Part shown: in pieces, positions 1 to 11,000 of the stretch | Layout: every line of letters begins with the position of its first letter | Position numbering within the stretch: the first letter of the stretch is position 1 | Source: Brachionus manjavacas | Taxonomy: Eukaryota; Rotifera; Eurotatoria; Ploima; Brachionidae | Assembly: GCA_019054805.1 (NCBI GenBank) | Contig: JAHQIY010000004.1 | Location: forward strand, 4,774,001-4,838,000 | Reading direction: 5' to 3' | Length of the DNA stretch: 64,000 nucleotides | The notes under the pieces: model-generated | Told to the model about the DNA's origin: nothing | The model's database searches: none | Seen by the model: the letters and a program-made list of their open reading frames with translations, nothing else | Translations under genes and position numbers: made by a program

Positions 1-257
1 GATTTTTCGCGTCCTCCGTCAAGCAAAAAAATGGCGTTTATTTTACATTTTTTTAATGAAAGAAAAATTTCGCTCAGTTTGTCTGCCAATTCGTCATAAT
101 TACCACCATGGACGGATTGGAGACTGATAAGTGAGTGAACCTGATGTAAAAAACTATAGCCATCTATTAGAATGGTGCAGTTTTTAAGGTTGACCTGTTC
201 CAATACTTGATCTAAAATTTCGCCATGCATAAAAGTGGTTAAACCAAGTATACCCAT
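1..257 (-). CDS. ASTE1: Asteroid/ASTE1-like protein, N-terminal exon (partial, runs off the window)
   Basis: Reading leftward from an ATG at 257-255, an open frame of 85 codons continues past base 1 with no stop. It opens with MGILGLTTF, the XPG/FEN1-type start in which the N-terminal glycine-rich turn sits next to the active site. It then shows an IDGYSFLH strand at about residues 33-40, a GGNYDELADKLSEIF segment at about 53-67, and LLDGG near residue 79. This order (MG-x-x-GL, IDG-x-x-L, GG-x-YD, LDGG) matches Asteroid homologue 1, a PIN/XPG-fold family thought to be a structure-specific nuclease or a catalytically altered relative. Only the first ~85 residues of a ~600-700 residue family are present, so catalytic acids cannot be judged. 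The exon end is unseen. A generic FEN1-family protein is less likely because of the Asteroid-type GG-x-YD spacing. Confidence 0.72.
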   Translation of the reverse strand, partial: MGILGLTTFMHGEILDQVLEQVNLKNCTILIDGYSFLHQVHSLISLQSVHGGNYDELADKLSEIFLSLKKCKINAIFLLDGGREK

Positions 258-1158
258 TTTTTTAAATTCTTTTTTAAATTTTTTTAATAAAAATATTGAT
301 GAACGTGTGGTTCTTGATTTTTTTTGGTAGCAAGTTGCTTAATTTACATGACAAAATAATTTGAAAGTATTAGGCCTATTGTTTTAAAAATAGGAAATCA
401 TGAATGACATCCTAATAAAAGTCATAGCTTTAACTTAAATTTTAAGGACTTTGACTTAAAATTGTTACTTTCTTTAACAATAACTCTAGTCACTATCCAT
501 GTTTCAAAAAAAATTAAAGTTAGCATTGATGTATAAAATAAATCTCAAACAGACTACAAGTCTTTTTTTATAAATTTTTTAACAGTTTTAAATCATTTGA
601 CTTAGTTTTAATTTCAATTTTAACTATTTTAAAATAAAAAATGGGCCACCTTTTAAAAAATTTAAAATATTTAAAAATCTGAACCCTCAAACTTTTTAAT
701 CATAAATTATATTTGCTTTGATTTAATAATATTTTTAGGTTTTAGCCCGGAACTTTGCTTTAATTTCAATCTATTTAAATAAATAGAATTCTTATAATCA
801 AAAATTTACAATTCGGCAAAATATCCGTATTTTATTTTAATTTTTACCAAAATTTTAGATTTAACTTCCGCTTTTTAGTCTAGAAATTACGATATAAAAA
901 CAATTTATTAAACCAACATTGAGGGTGAAAAAATCTTCAAAATATCTCTGCAATACGGGGCGAATGTCTTAACCCTTTCATTAAAAAAAGGGACCGGTTT
1001 CGACTGGGTAATAAATTCAGTATAGAAGATCAGCTCTATGCGGGACATATGTGCCAGGTCGGACCCGTTGCTCAAAAAGTTACTAGAAAAGGAGATGAGC
1101 ACCTTCCCATTATCAGCTAGGATAGAGAAAAGACAATTTTTATTAATTATAATCTATA
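258..1158. other. Non-coding AT-rich flank upstream of the ASTE1-like exon
   Basis: This stretch should hold the promoter and 5' UTR of the minus-strand ASTE1-like gene. I see only AT-rich sequence with long A and T runs. The short open frame at 908-1102 has no recognisable domain and I do not treat it as a gene. Confidence 0.5.
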
Positions 1159-1160
1159 TA

Positions 1161-1852
1161 CAGTGAATTCTCGATTATCGAGACTCGTTTGGGAAACAAA
1201 AATATTAGTCTCGATAATTCTGTCTCTTTATTCGATATTCGAGACTTTTTCAATTTTAAATAAAAGTCTCGAAAATTTTTATATAAAAATATTATTAAAA
1301 AAAAAAATAAAAAATTTAAAGTATATTATACAAATTAATATCATTTAGATTCAAAATCAAAAAATGAAGTTATCAATTTTTGAGATTTGTTTGTTTCTAG
1401 TTATATGTTTGAAACCAAATTTTTTGGCAAACTTAGCAGCAATTAAAACATGAGTCTCTTTTGGATTGGCTTTAGCATATTGAACTATTTCAATTTTTTG
1501 TGAAATGTTTAAACGTTTCTTTTCAAGATTCATTTTGAAAATTAATACCAAAGAATAAAAGAAATAAAAATGGTGCTTTTAATTATCAATTTTTCGATAT
1601 AACATAGAAAATTGACATTTGAAAAAATATTCAATAAGACATAATTTAGGTCTCGAAAATTAAGCAAACTTTACATTAAAAGTCTCAGTTTTATTATAAA
1701 ATATGGTCTCGATAATAAAAAAATTATCGAGACTCGAGTCTCGATAATCAATTTTTTTTACGTGTAAAAGGATTTAATAAAGGGAAACAAAAATTTATAT
1801 AAAAAGTCTCGAGTCTCGATAATCATGGGTCTCGATAATCGAGAATTCACTG
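1161..1852 (-). mobile_element. Tigger/pogo-like DNA element, deleted, with TA target duplication
   Basis: Perfect 24-bp terminal inverted repeats lie at 1161-1184 and 1829-1852. They begin CAGTGAATTCTCGATTATCG, and each is flanked by TA (1159-1160 and 1853-1854), the usual Tc1/mariner/pogo target duplication. Inside, on the minus strand, a 64-codon open frame (1357-1551) reads KRLNISQKIEIVQYAKANP followed by an AAKFAKKFGF helix. This resembles the N-terminal psq/CENP-B helix-turn-helix that Tigger/pogo transposases use to bind their ends. No DDE catalytic domain remains, so at 692 bp this is a non-autonomous derivative. Many copies of GTCTCGATAAT or its complement crowd both ends, including a 26-bp perfect palindrome at 1723-1748. 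Confidence 0.85.
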
Positions 1853-1854
1853 TA

Positions 1855-2444
1855 GTATTGAATTTTTGAAAAATTGCAGATTTTCAAAAAATGTTTAAAA
1901 CAGTACAAAATTCTAATTTACCTTTTTTAATATTAAATATTAAAAATAATATTTCATTTATGTAATTTTTAAAAAAATAATTATTACAAAATTAAAAAAG
2001 ATAATTGATTTTTTTTAAATCATTTAAAAAAGTATAACATTGAAATATCTAAATTGAATTTTTTTAATTTTTAAATCTAAAAAATCAAGTTGATATTATT
2101 GAATATACAATGCCTGAATAGTACAAACTTCAGCATTGATCTCGTATTACATTTTCACTAGCAGTTTGAATTGTTAATCGGAATAATTTATTTTATAAGT
2201 ATTACTTCTACTCACCAAAAAGATTAAAATTTATAAAAACTAAATATTCCAATAATATTATATATTTTAAATTAACCTCAAACGCTGGTTAAAATTGTTT
2301 TATTTCAAATATAAATATTTACTGATAATGCTTATATTTTTAAATAGACTAAGACGTTTTTTTTAATTAAAATTTAAAAAAAATGTAAATGATTTATCAA
2401 GTTAATAATGTAAAAATGATTGTTTTTTATTTTCATGTCAACAA
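1855..2444. other. AT-rich spacer, nothing recognised
   Basis: No open frame, repeat or motif could be supported between the Tigger-like element and the next miniature element. Confidence 0.5.
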
Positions 2445-2446
2445 TA

Positions 2447-2510
2447 CAGTAGCGCTACGCCACTTGGATTTTACGTAAATTTACGTAATTTTTGTGGCGT
2501 AACGCTACTG
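2447..2510. mobile_element. 64-bp miniature inverted-repeat element with TA duplication
   Basis: The left arm CAGTAGCGCTACGCCAC (2447-2463) pairs with GTGGCGTAACGCTACTG (2494-2510). TA flanks both sides (2445-2446, 2511-2512). The ~30-bp centre repeats TTTACGTAA-type words. CAGT...ACTG ends with a TA duplication are typical of Tc1/mariner-superfamily MITEs. With such a small core the element is close to a bare hairpin and carries no coding sequence. A diverged relative lies at 18180-18248. Confidence 0.75.
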
Positions 2511-2512
2511 TA

Positions 2513-3025
2513 TCCAATTTCAAATTAAACTTTATTGATTGTTAAGTTTTTATTTCAATTTTTTTTGAAGAGTCGCTTTTTAAAATATCTATAACTCGCA
2601 AAAAAATTAAAAAATTACAATTTAGTTTTAAATTAAGGTTTTTAAAATTTATATTCTCGGTTAGAAATTACTTTGAACATTTTATTAGGTGACACCTTAG
2701 TTTTCATGAAATTTTTTTTTTCTAAGAAATTTTTCAATTTTGATGATGATTCTTGAATAATTTGATACTCAAAAATAAAAATGCTTTAAAACTAAAATTT
2801 TTCAACATTTGAGCAACGCAGCTTTAATGTTTCTTTTTAAAATCTTTCAAAATAATTTCATGTAAAAATAAATTTCTTAATTTTTATAAAGATAATTTTA
2901 TGAAATACGATGCAGAAAGAACAAAAAAAATTTAAAACATTTTCTATAAATAAGACTCAGATTAGAAATTAATTACATTGTCATTTTAATCCTTGTTTGT
3001 TTATTTCTAAATCATAACTTCCGTT
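2513..3025. other. AT-rich spacer, nothing recognised
   Basis: No gene or repeat can be supported here; only A/T-rich sequence without extended open frames. Confidence 0.5.
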
Positions 3026-3027
3026 TA

Positions 3028-3818
3028 CCCTTGCAAATGAAGCCCAATGGCTAAAACCGGATTTTGTCCCTAGGGTTCGGTCTCGTTTTATAGAGACTCT
3101 AATTCATCAATCATGTTCTTAAATCATATATTTTGGTTTTTAATCAGAGTTGTTTAAGAGTTACAAATTAAAGTCAACGACTGTAATTTTTAGTTCCGAC
3201 AAATGAATTTCTTGCCGTTCCAGGTAGTTAAAATGAAAGTCATTAAAATAAGTCTAAGACCGGACTGTTCAAAATATAAAAAACCAGTCTTTGGCTCGGA
3301 CTTGACTTGAGATTTGTGACTTTTGACCAACTCTGTTTTAACGCCGAGTTAGAAAACGCAAATCGACAATAAAATAATGGTTAAATTAAGTTTTAAAATT
3401 TTTTAAATTTTTTAATAAATAATTAATGCGGCAATAAAATTTGAAATTTACTATGTTAAATATAAAAAATGTTCAAAATTAAGCCTCGATCGATTCACGA
3501 TCTGTAAAATAAGTAAGTACTTAAATAAATAAGTAATAAAAGCAAAAAAAAGTTTTTTAATAATTAGCTATTCCGATATAATTTGCATTTGCAGCTCGTG
3601 CGATGACGATGACGATGATGATGGTCCAACATGTTTTGATCGTAACCCGTATGAGGATGATTGAGGAGCAAAAGGTATAAAGGAAATTTTCTTTCTCGGT
3701 AAAACATTCAATTTTTCAATAAATAAAAGTTAAAAAATATAACATGGGTTCGATGGTATATACCCCTAGGGACAAAACCGGAATCTTTGATTTTAGCCCT
3801 TAGACTTCTTTGCAAGGG
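3028..3818. mobile_element. 791-bp TA-flanked inverted-repeat element (non-autonomous)
   Basis: The left end CCCTTGCAAATGAAG (3028 on) and the right end, whose complement reads CCCTTGCAAAGAAG (from 3818 leftward), are imperfect terminal inverted repeats about 50-55 bp long. Both arms share GGCTAAAA and an inner TTTTGTCCCTAGGG block. TA lies immediately outside (3026-3027, 3819-3820). The interior has no coding capacity; it includes a short GATGACGATGACGATGATGATG run near 3603-3623. CCC termini recall piggyBac, but that family duplicates TTAA, which is absent, so a Tc1/mariner-type MITE is more likely. The superfamily is inferred only from the TA. Confidence 0.65.
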
Positions 3819-3820
3819 TA

Positions 3821-6800
3821 TGCGGCAAGGTGAAGAGAATAAATAAAATTAGAAATCTATTTTTGAGTAGTACATTTTGCCGATATAATGAAAGTGTTTA
3901 GTTACTATTACACTAAATGAAAAATTATCTGTTGATTCTTGATGCATTCACAGAACAAATTTTTAATTTTTAGAAAAAAATTAAAAGATATTATAGTTTT
4001 TTCTTTTTTTTTGGACCTAATTTCATTGAATATTAATTGAATGTATTAGTTGAATTTTTTGTTTCAATTTTATTTTATTTTAAAAAAATTTCACTGTAAG
4101 CAATTTAAAAATAATAAAAAAGAAATTACTTGAAAATTCTTATTGTTTTTAAAAAAAATGTTTCATTTAATAATAGTAATAACTTAGAGTTTTAAAATCT
4201 AAAAATTAAACAAACACCAAAGTGTATGATTAATTTATAGCCTTCAAGGAAAATAACACAAATAATTTCTTTGGCAGGAAAAAAAAATCTTATTTTATAT
4301 TTCAAGTAAATTCGAATTAATAATACTTTTATTTTCTGAATGACTCAAAATATTAAAAATTATGTTTTATTCATTTGATTGAATTGTTTAGCTTTTTGGA
4401 AAAGTGGAGTCATTGAGCAATTAAACTAGCTTTGCTAATTGCGTAACACGATTCAATGCAAGTTTTTTATGCTCATTTAGAAGCTTACCTTTTAATTTAA
4501 CAATTTTTTTATTTAATTTTTTTGAAAAAATTTAATTATATTGAAATCACAATAAATTTTAAAAAAAGTTTTCTTTTCGCTTTTATCTTCTTTTGATCCA
4601 AAAATAAAATATTTTTAGTACTAAAATTTTTGGTTTAATTTATTCACAAATGCATTCTAATGATTTATAAAAAAGACTATTTTAAATTCTTAAGAAAATT
4701 TCCAATATCAATTTGATATTTATTTTAAAAATTGGTTTAATTTTTATTTAATTAATTTGACATTAAATCACGTATTATTTCTTTTGAGATTTTTTTCAAA
4801 TCCAAAAAATTTAATACAAGGCACAGTCATAAACGACTGCTCATTTGCTTAGGTTATTAGATTCACATAAAAAAATAATCTATACAAGAGAATTTAAAAT
4901 GTTTCCTTTCTTTCAAGCTTACAAAAAATCTTATTTTAAACTACCATTAAAAGTAAAAGATCGTGGCGAGGCATGAGAGCTTAGTTTTTCGACAATTGAA
5001 GCCATCAAATAGTCCAATTGAACTTTACAAAAAGCTTTAGAGCATCTATTAGACTAAATTCAAATATCAATTTCAAGTCGAGCTTCTCACTGTTTTAATA
5101 GACTAGCTTGTATTTAAGAACAGGTTTAAATGAACAGTCAATGGTTAATTCACCTTTTTGGCAAAAGAATTTTAAATTTTAATATCATAATAAATAAAAG
5201 AAAATTAGTAAACTCCAGGACCATCAAAATATATTTATTCAAATCTAGTTACTTGTTTATTGTTTTTAAATCAAGAAGAAATTCAGAAATTGCTTTGCGA
5301 ATAGGAGAATCCGCCGGAGCCGCATTATTTTCAAAATCTAATCTTTAGAATACAAAAACTACAATTTGCTTTATCTATTTGTCAAAGACAATTATTCCAA
5401 ACAAAACGTTTAAATATCCAAATCAATCAAATAGAATCTATCGGGATTTTGCTCTGAAACATATCAATCAAACTTTTTTTTTCTATGAAACTATCAAATG
5501 GTTAGTGTCTTTTTGCCAAATTTTATCTTGAAGCTTGTATAAACTCTAAAAATACTTATTACTTAGATAAATAAACAATTATGTAATTTAAAATTTATAA
5601 TAAAAAAGTTTACAATATTATGGGCTCACACGCATTCAATGCATAGATTAAGGAGTCAAATTTTTCAAAGCAAAGATTGTATGTTGTATAATTTTGTTAT
5701 TATGAAAATTTTTCTAACAAACAGATTCACCTTATTTAAATATTGAACCAAAATGTTTTGACTAATTTATCGAAAAAGGGAGTAAGCGCCGATCTTGATA
5801 GTCACAAGATCAGCCAGTGGTTTCGCTACAGAAGGTGTTTTAATTTTGATGAAATTTTTTTTTGTTTATTAGACTATCTAGAGTATGGTGTAAATTTTTT
5901 TAATAATTTTATCATTCGCACAACAAATTAGCCTTATGCAAATTTATCTTTTGGCTATTTAGATAAAAGCTAATAAAGAACAAATCTAATTCAAATGTTC
6001 CTTGGTTAGTTAAATAAAAACATTGGTATCAGAATTGCTATATTTAGATTTATAGACCAATTTTTCTTATTTATTTAAGATTATCTTTTTTTAACTTAAG
6101 AATACTAGATAATTTACTTCCAAAAAATAGATTCTCATTTTGCTATTGTTTGAAAAATTATTGGTAAATTTTAAAGTTTTTATTAAAAGCTTAAAAGCTA
6201 CGAATCTTTGGTAGCTATTTTTATTTTCAAATTTGAAAAAATATCCAGAGCAAAGTCCTAATTTTTTAAGGAAATTTACAAATTAAGGCACTAAAATTAA
6301 GTCCTCGAAAAATCTATGAAACCTTTATGTTGGTTTTAGATTAAAACCCTTTTGTTGAAACTACAACAAATTTTTCTTACTCTTTTGTAGTCAATGATTT
6401 TAAGAGGCTTATTTTCTTGTTTTTAATGAAAAAATAAGATGAATATTTTGAATATTAGATAGGTAGGTCAAAGTTTAGATCATAGATAAAGAATTCGCAG
6501 TTTCAAGCCCTTTAAATTCCAAAAACTATCAAAATAAATTACACTATCGAGTTCACTTTTGACAGCTTTTTTATTTAAGCTATTTTTTTTTAAATTAAGA
6601 GAAAATTTATTACAGCATCATTCAAAATATTCATTTAAAATCTAAACTGAAAACTAGATTATTAAATTAAGATTTTAAATTAAAAATTGAAAAAATATGA
6701 TTTTTAAAAAAATTATCTTTTATCTAGTATTACAAATTAAGTATCATATACATATTAAACAAAGAAAATCAAAGTATTTTTTTCATTTGGTGCATCAAAA

Positions 6801-8065
6801 TCATGGCTAATCCCTTCAAATTTTTTAAACAGATATCAAATTTTTAAATTAAAGTTAAAAGACACAAAAAATTAATATTTTTTTTAACAAAGTCTTCCAA
6901 CTATTTAATTAAGTCACTGGTCTTTGAGTCTATTGATTTTATTCGAAATATGCCAAGCCATACAAGTCGGCACCAAGTTATGTTTTACTTTAATAAGCCA
7001 AAGAAAATTACCAAAAATAAATTATTTTTAAATACTTGGTTTTCAATTCTTCGAGTGTCCTGTAATAATTTTTTTTAAAAGTTTTTTTCTTTCAAAGTTA
7101 ATACGATATGAGTATCAAAAGATTATCAAAAGGAATTAGCTTTAATTAGACCCTTTCGTAAAGGTCAATCTGAAACACTTAGTTTAAATCGGTTTTTGTT
7201 AAACAATGCTAATTTTCAATTTTATCTATTTTATTTCAAGTTCTAAACTAACATAAAAAGCTATAGAAACATTGTATTTTATTCATCAGAGCGTTTAATT
7301 AGTTTGATAAAAATAATTACTTTAAGTAAAGAGCTGGAAAAAATTGGACAAATTGGGGTCCAATTAAGCAATCGCAGTTAGTAGGAAAAAAAATTTTATT
7401 AGGGAAGTTTCAAGTCAAATTTTATGCAGTTCACATTAAGATTTAACAAAAAAAATTATAATTTTACACAATTTTTTAATTTTAATTTTATTTCGAGTTC
7501 TATTTTGAAAATTAAATTTAAATCAATTTTTTTTCGAATTCCATCGAAAATCAGCAAAAGCATTACAAATAAATTATTAAAATTGGCATTTAAGCACATT
7601 TTCAAACAGGGTCTTGGACCGATATAAAATCATAATTTTGTTTATCGTCAAAGGTAAAAAAAATAAATTAGAAATGTGATTTTAAATTGAAAATTTTCGC
7701 TCTAAGATTTTTTTTTATTTGGCTTTGCTTGAATTCAACGAATAACCAAAAAATTAGAATAAATTATTTTTAGTCTTGATTTAAAATTATAATTTACCTA
7801 GGATAATATTTTATTGCTTAGAATATTTTTTTACCTTTATGACACTTAATTGAATCTATATTTTTCGTTAGATATTTTTATCATCAAAATCATAGATCGG
7901 ATTTTATTGTCCCGTGACAGTCATTCGGAACAAAGAATTATTTTCAAAAAATAACATTCTCTAATTATGCTCAAACAAGGATCATTACCTGAAACCTTAT
8001 AGGATGTTTTTTAGATGAGCGAAACAATTAAAATAAGTAGTTAAAAAAATAAACGAAAAAAAATT
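3821..8065. other. 4.2-kb intergenic region, no supported gene
   Basis: This AT-rich region ends at the EVI5 start codon and should contain that gene's promoter and 5' UTR. Two short open frames stand out only because they are less AT-rich than their surroundings. The one at 5130-5348 has no recognised motif. The one at 5743-5931 contains KISQWFRYRR, which looks like a homeodomain third helix. Neither has supporting exons nearby, so I do not call genes. Confidence 0.45.
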
Positions 8066-11000
8066 ATGCCAATGTGTCCCATAGATACTTCATCGCTGTC
8101 AACTTCGTCCACATCATCGTCATCATCGAATTTATGCAACATGGGACAAAATTTGAATTCGAGCAGTTCGGACACAAAAGAAAATTTTCAAAATGTATCA
8201 GACACCGACCTTATACCATTGGCAAATAATGAACTAGACTTGTTGATCAAATTAGAACGAGCTAACAAGTATGAATTGTTTTTAAATTAAAATTTTTTAA
8301 TTTAGGTGAAGTTTTAATATTAGTTTAGCTTTGGTTTTATAATTTCTTAAAATTTTAGTTATTAAAAATTTTCATAATTTTTCTCTTGTTCTGAATTATT
8401 CATTTAAAAAATTCATTTAAGAGAAATGGAGAACAATTCCAGATCGGCTCAGTCGATATTGTTATCCAACAATAGTATTGGTAGTGGCACAGCTAACAAT
8501 AACTCATCACCCACATCACATTCCTTATCACGTCGAGCTTCATTTACCAGTTGCGAAGTTCAATCATTGAACAATGATGACAATAGTAACTAAAAGCTAA
8601 TATAAGTCTAAATTTATTTTTTAAATTATGCTTTTAAGTTAGCAAGATGGATGAAATTAGTTGGGAACTTTGGAATCAAATAATTTCGGAATGGACATAT
8701 TGGTCGAAAAAAAAGCCTAATCAATTAAAAGAGTACATTCGCAAAGGGATACCAGTGTTCTTGCGTCCGATCGCTTGGCAATACTTATGTGGTGCTAATG
8801 AAACAGATCATAAGGAAAAATTTAAAGAATTCATGAAAAAGCAGTCATCATGTGAAAAAATCATACGTCGTGACATTGATCGCACATATCCGGATCACGA
8901 ATATTTCAGAAACACTGCTGGTCAGGAAAGTCTTTTTAACATAATGAAAGCGTATTCGATTCACGACCCAGAGGTTGGCTATTGCCAAGGAAGTGCATTT
9001 ATTTGCGGTTTATTACTCATACAGGTACATTTTTTTTAAATGATAAAATTTTTTACTTCAATGAAAATAAAGGAATATTAAATCCTAGAGCCAAAAAAAA
9101 ATGAACATTTCATAACTTAAACTCTTATTCTTTTATCCTAAACCATTTTAATTTAATTAAAATAAGCTATTCACTCAAATTTTTATATTTTAGAAGCTTT
9201 AAATTTATATTAATTTTATTTACTTAATTTTGTTAAACATTTTTGCATTTAAATTTAATCAAAAATTTTCAAGCAATGGAGCTGAAAATAGGTCTCTTTA
9301 CCGCTCGAAACCGCCCCGGAGTCTTACTCCTAAATTATTTTTCGAAGAAAAATAATATTCTAAAGGTCTTAAATTGTGTTAATTGAATCAGCTGATTCAT
9401 TAAATACTTCGTTTAAATCCAGCTTTTGCTGTATAGGAATATTTATAAAATTTTAAATTATTATTTATTATTTTATTTGTACAAAAGCTAGAAAAAGTTG
9501 ATGTATTTGAATGAATCAACTAAATGATTCAATTTATATTGTATTCAAGTTTTTAGAAAAAAAATTATCTTAATTCAGTAAGATATTGTTAAATTCCGTA
9601 AAAAAAGGTATGAAATTTTGTGATTATTTATCTAGTTTTAAGATTTTTTTTAATAAGCTAGATTTCAATTAATTTTTAGATTTACATTTTTTTGGTATAA
9701 TATTTTTTGTATAAAATTTAATAAAAGCAAAACAGATGGAAAGGCAAAAATAAAGGATTTTTTTCTCGAAAAAAATTTAATTTTGAGAAAATTATACTGA
9801 GCCTCGAATTATCGTGAAAATAGCATGTTTTCATAAAAGGTAAATTTTCAGCGTTTTTCTAGGAGTTGTGAAGTTCGTTTCAATTCACTAAAAATTGAGT
9901 ACTTTGGCATGCAAAATGTAGAAAACTGCAGATATTTTTACAGACTAATATTAATGATGAGTCTTTTGACAGCATATTTCAATACTCTTTGTGATGCCTT
10001 TAGTTACCTTTTTTAAACATTTTAACAAATACTTCTCTTTTTGATTCTCGGGAAGTTTAAAATATGGCTTCTGCTAAAATAGTCATATCGTTATATGTTT
10101 TCCTCGCTCTTTTATAACTTTTTTGTCTTTGACTCGAATGCTTGAGTAACATTTACTGAAAACAAATCACAGATACAAGTCCTGAATTTGTTGGCTCCAC
10201 AAAAGGCACAAAAAAATACTTTCCGATATAATTTTAGTAAGTGGGTAGTAATTTCACTTAAGTTTAGAATAAATTTAAAATGACATTAATTTCTTTTAAA
10301 AGGGAAATATTCATTTAATAGTTTTGCAAATGATAGTATAAAGAAAACTCAAATAATAGATTATTGAATAAAAAATTGATTTTAATTAAGTCAATTAATG
10401 AAAATAAATAATAAATTATTTTTATTTATTTATTTTTTATTTTATTATTTATAAAAAAATCAAGATTATTTAAATTTGAAATAATGTCGTCTAGATAATC
10501 AATTAATTTATTTTTGTTGTTTTAATTGAGCAAATATTTTTTTTTCTATCATTAATTGCTTGTTGTTTATTACGTATTTTATAAGTGCCACCTAAATTGA
10601 TTTGATCAAGAATAATATCAGTTAAATTTTTCTCAAGTCAAAATGATTAATTGTGTAAAGTTGCATGCGTTTTACACAAGTTAATTAATCATACTTTAGT
10701 TAGTAAATTTTATATTAACAATTTTTCTAAGTCCAAAAATATTATCTTACCCCATAAACTTTGCTTAATACTAATATTTAATTTATATTATTTGAACAAA
10801 AGACTATTATTTAATATGAAGCCTTTTTATTAGTTTCTTAATTTAAAAATTAAAAAATAAAATTTAAATCCTCGTTAAATTTTTAACAATAATTTCGTTT
10901 AGTTAACAATAATAATAATAATAATAATTATCTACTGCATGAAACTTGCGGAGAAGTCTTACACGAAAGACTTCTACGGTAGCTTTTACAACGTTTATTC

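Noticed and set aside
5130-5348. 72-codon open frame ending RIGESAGAALFSKSNL
   Set aside because: No motif, no supporting exons and AT-driven composition over most of its length. Kept only as part of the intergenic description.
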